Shown here in pieces: positions 45,275 through 47,675 of a DNA stretch of 47,675 bases. Origin of the DNA: Candidatus Nomurabacteria bacterium. Its GTDB lineage: Bacteria > Patescibacteriota > Saccharimonadia > Saccharimonadales > Saccharimonadaceae. Both the position numbers and the translations under genes were made by a program. Positions within the stretch are counted from its first letter, which is position 1. Each line of letters starts with the position of its first letter. The stretch is from assembly GCA_031266275.1 (NCBI GenBank), contig JAISBI010000030.1:1-47675 (forward strand), read 5' to 3'. The notes under the pieces are model-generated. The model ran no database searches, had not been told where the DNA came from, and saw nothing but the letters and a program-made list of their open reading frames with translations.

Positions 45275-46408
45275 ATGATGAAGAAGTCGAAACAGCAAAA
45301 CCATTCAGAAGACGTCCTCGACGAGCGGCTTGGCATCGTCATGAATTCGATTAATGAGGCCGTCATCGCGACTGATGTCGACGGCTATATCACGACTTTT
45401 AACGCAGCCGCGATGGACTTGCTCGATACTAACGTCAACCTCAAGACCAAGAAAATCGGCGACTTCGTCAAGGTCAAAGACGACAAAGGCCACGCCGTTG
45501 ATATCTTGGATTATACGCGCGAGGAGGATCGCGCCATCGTGCGCGATGATTTATTATTAGAATATCCGGACGGCGAAAAAATCAATGTCCAAATTCACGC
45601 TACGCCAATTCGCGGTCGGGACGGCTATGTCCCCAGCGGCCACAGCTTGCCGGTCGGTTATGTTTTGTTGATGATGGACATCACGCGCAAAAAGTCGCTG
45701 GACGAAGAGCGCGACGAATTTATCTCTGTTGTCAGCCATGAATTGCGCACGCCAATCGCAGTCGCAGAGGGCTCATTGTCAAATTTGAAATTAATGCTGG
45801 ACAAAGGTGTCGATTTCGACACGATGAAATTTCAGCTCGATATGACGTACGATCAAGTTCGCTATCTTGAGCAAATGATTAACGACATCAGCACATTGTC
45901 GCGAGCTCAGCGCGGCATCGGCAGCGACGCAGAGACCATTGACGTGGCAGAATTGGCCCAGCAGATTTCCGGCGAATATGCGCCGATGGCAGAGGAGAAA
46001 AAGCTGAAATTCAAATTGGATTTGGGCGAGGGTTTAGGCGAAGTCAAAACCTCGCGCCTCTATCTGCATGAAGTTTTACATAATTTCATCACTAATTCGC
46101 TGAAATATACTAAAGCCGGCAGCGTCACGTTGTCGATTAAAAAACAGCCGGCCGGCGAATTGCGGTTTGCCGTGACTGACACTGGCATCGGCATTAGCAA
46201 AAGTGATCAAGAGCATATTTTTGACAAATTTTACCGCAGTGAAGATTACCGCACGCGTGAGACTTCCGGTACTGGCTTGGGGCTTTACCTAGTAGCGAAA
46301 TTGACCAAAATGCTAGGCACGAGAGTCGAAGTAGACAGCGACCTCGATAAAGGTTCGACGTTTTCTTTCACTCTGCCGCCAACGAAAAAAAGACGAAGCG
46401 AGGCCTGA
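45275..46408 (+). CDS. Soluble PAS-domain sensor histidine kinase
   Basis: A 377-residue kinase: a PAS sensor (about residues 16-135), HisKA with SVVSHELRTPIAVAEG (phosphorylated His155), and a HATPase domain with N-box LHNFITNSLKYT, DTGIGIS, FDKFYR and GTGLGLYLVAKL. No membrane segment is seen, so it senses a cytoplasmic signal. No response regulator gene is next to it in this window. It overlaps the glycosyltransferase start by one base, which hints at a link to envelope sugar synthesis (inference). Confidence 0.9.
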   Translation: MMKKSKQQNHSEDVLDERLGIVMNSINEAVIATDVDGYITTFNAAAMDLLDTNVNLKTKKIGDFVKVKDDKGHAVDILDYTREEDRAIVRDDLLLEYPDGEKINVQIHATPIRGRDGYVPSGHSLPVGYVLLMMDITRKKSLDEERDEFISVVSHELRTPIAVAEGSLSNLKLMLDKGVDFDTMKFQLDMTYDQVRYLEQMINDISTLSRAQRGIGSDAETIDVAELAQQISGEYAPMAEEKKLKFKLDLGEGLGEVKTSRLYLHEVLHNFITNSLKYTKAGSVTLSIKKQPAGELRFAVTDTGIGISKSDQEHIFDKFYRSEDYRTRETSGTGLGLYLVAKLTKMLGTRVEVDSDLDKGSTFSFTLPPTKKRRSEA

Positions 46409-47541
46409 TGCTGCGAACCGCTTGGACGAAGTTTCGCTTCCCGCGTACGCTGCGCAGCGAGAACCTGCCGACGCTGACGCTCGGCATACCGGCGCGCAAC
46501 GAGACTTTGTCGCTGGTCGATTGTCTGAACAAAGTCGAAAATTTGAATTATCCCAAAATAGAGACCATCGTGTTGGACGATCAATCTTCCGACGACACGT
46601 CGAACGCGATTCGCGGCTTCGCCCACGCTGGCGTTCGTTTTATTTCTGGCGAAGAGCCGGCTAGTGGCTGGATCGGCAAGACTTATGCGCTGGCGCAAAT
46701 CGAAAAAGCCGCCAGCGGTGAGTTTATCGCTTTTTCTAACGTCGATATTCGCTTGTCGCCAAACGACCTGAATTATATCATGACCGTCATGAAAGAAAGA
46801 AAATTAGACATGATTTCGATTTTGCCGCGCCCGCAACATGAATTTGCCATCGCGGCGCTGATGGAGCCGCTGCGTTTTTTCTGGAACGTGTTCTTGCCGC
46901 TGACACGCGGCCGTCGTCCGATCGGGCATCGGCTATGGGTCATTCGCCGGTCGACTCTAGCCAATCTCGGCGGCATCGAGGGCCAAAATTATAAAATTGC
47001 GCCGGAAAACGGCTTGGCCCGCCGCCTGATTTCGTGCGACACTTACCGGTTTTATATATCATCCAGTGGAATAAACGTCCGCAACACTGAAGATTGGCGT
47101 CATGAACTATCGTCGGCCGTGCGAAATTCATTTCCGATTTATAAACGCCGCGCTGGATTGGCGGCTTTGGGTGCGCTCGTACATCTATTATTGCTGTCGC
47201 CGTATATCTTGATATTTTTGACTTGCGGCGCGGCATGGTGGGGTTGCTTGTCGGCTATCATCATAGAAAGCCTCGCGGCAATTTTTTATGCGGCATTAGT
47301 GCGCAAATCGTGGTTCTTCGCGCCATTATTCTGGCCGTTTCAGCTCATCCAAGAAGTCATGGTCACCATCGTCAGTCTCTTGAAATATAAATATGGTACA
47401 GTAGACTGGCGCGGTCGCGACATCCGCCTCACCGTAGTCCGACCCGACCGCCATCCCGACTACCGTCCAGCCGAAGAATACATCGGCGATTTCCACCTCG
47501 CCAACGACAAAAACAAGATTAAAAAGCATCAACATAGGTGA
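46408..47541 (+). CDS. Family 2 glycosyltransferase, membrane-anchored
   Basis: A 377-residue GT-A enzyme. LTLGIPARNETLSLVDCLNK starts the nucleotide-sugar fold; DDQSSDDTSN holds the donor-binding acids; GWIGKTYAL and the acidic SNVDIRLS follow, a pattern seen in the HpnB/CrtQ-like subgroup that glycosylates lipids. Three or four hydrophobic segments (about residues 245-340) hold it in the membrane. The acceptor is unknown; a glycolipid or polymer carrier is likely. Start ATG overlaps the kinase stop (TGATG). Confidence 0.87.
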   Translation: MLRTAWTKFRFPRTLRSENLPTLTLGIPARNETLSLVDCLNKVENLNYPKIETIVLDDQSSDDTSNAIRGFAHAGVRFISGEEPASGWIGKTYALAQIEKAASGEFIAFSNVDIRLSPNDLNYIMTVMKERKLDMISILPRPQHEFAIAALMEPLRFFWNVFLPLTRGRRPIGHRLWVIRRSTLANLGGIEGQNYKIAPENGLARRLISCDTYRFYISSSGINVRNTEDWRHELSSAVRNSFPIYKRRAGLAALGALVHLLLLSPYILIFLTCGAAWWGCLSAIIIESLAAIFYAALVRKSWFFAPLFWPFQLIQEVMVTIVSLLKYKYGTVDWRGRDIRLTVVRPDRHPDYRPAEEYIGDFHLANDKNKIKKHQHR

Positions 47542-47563
47542 TGTGCAAAAAATTCGAACCCAT

Positions 47564-47592
47564 TTGCATTCCCAAAACTATTATGCTAAACT
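47564..47592 (+). promoter_or_regulatory. Promoter of the gene at the window end
   Basis: -35 TTGCAT (47564-47569), 17-bp spacer, -10 TAAACT (47587-47592) in TATGCTAAACT. The layout matches the promoter of the phase-variable FISUMP gene at 34632, and the ATG at 47600 is 7 bases after the -10, so leaderless. Confidence 0.72.
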
Positions 47593-47599
47593 AACCAAC

Positions 47600-47675
47600 A
47601 TGAAATACACTAACCCAACTAATCAAAACCCTCTGGGGGGGGGGGCATTCAAAGAACCTAACCCCCAACACCCCA
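47600..47675 (+). CDS. Start of a putative phase-variable gene with a G11 tract (partial, OFF)
   Basis: ATG followed by a Thr/Asn/Pro-rich start (MKYTNPTNQNPL), then eleven G. As written, the frame ends in TAA six codons after the tract. Adding one G opens another frame (HSKNLTPNT) to the window edge. Promoter type, early position of the tract and leaderless start match the other tract-bearing surface genes. Product unknown because the window ends here. Confidence 0.5.
   Translation, partial: MKYTNPTNQNPLGGGAFKEPNPQHP
47635..47645 (+). repeat. Poly-G tract (G11)
   Basis: Eleven consecutive G, 35 bases after the ATG at 47600. Such G-tracts are typical slippage sites for phase variation in surface genes of other bacteria. 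The exact count may be affected by sequencing. Confidence 0.8.

Overview
The window comes from a small-genome bacterium, most likely a Candidatus Saccharibacteria (TM7/CPR) relative. The grounds are an intron-bearing 16S gene not followed by 23S, FISUMP-type surface proteins, a phosphoketolase-based sugar route, many leaderless genes, and an RF2 with an SPF motif, which implies that UGA is a stop. The lineage is inferred from gene content and the 16S 3' end; no alignment was run.

Layout. 1-893 is the 3' part of a 16S rRNA gene interrupted by a group II intron that carries a LAGLIDADG ORF. A structured trailer and a terminator follow, with no 23S or tRNA. 1.2-3.4 kb holds three unrecognised genes. 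3.5-12.5 kb carries a MutT/MTH1-like Nudix enzyme, a DUF4868 (KwaB-like) protein, ribosome hibernation factor, LOG-family protein, prfB, an unknown gene with a structured leader, a G5/lysozyme wall protein, rsmA with an in-frame palindromic insertion, ftsEX and dCMP deaminase. 12.6-17.2 kb is the phosphoketolase-acetate kinase-transaldolase set; pgi lies at 33.3 kb.

17.3-21.0 kb is the most unusual stretch. It holds two copies of one module: a membrane-anchored protein with phage-tail-fibre-like sequence, whose 5' coding region contains an (AG)n tract; a divergent CdiA-CT-like PD-(D/E)XK nuclease gene; and a consensus promoter inside the nuclease 3' end that would make a short structured RNA. 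Both anchored-protein genes are out of frame (OFF) in this sequence and one AG unit would restore each. A MazF/PemK remnant lies between the copies.

21.0-34.6 kb is mostly housekeeping: rarA, rpsJ, a FISUMP membrane protein, uvrA, a DedA-family protein, a long structured leader with small ORFs, dnaE, an EamA transporter and pgi. At 34.7-36.2 kb lies a third tract-bearing gene, in frame (ON): a FISUMP domain nested inside an IPT/TIG domain, ending in a VPNTG sortase-like signal. 36.2-47.5 kb holds a P-type ATPase, PAP2 phosphatase, secA (preceded by a 7-codon uORF), an M16 peptidase, tatD, two unknown genes, a histidine kinase and a glycosyltransferase. The window ends in the start of a fourth candidate contingency gene with a G11 tract.

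Expression signals are very regular: -35 TTGACT, usually with a following T-run, a 17-bp spacer and -10 TGTGNTATAAT. In about ten genes the start codon sits 6-8 nt after the -10 box, so those mRNAs should be leaderless. Others use AGGAGG sites that match the CCTCC at the 16S 3' end.
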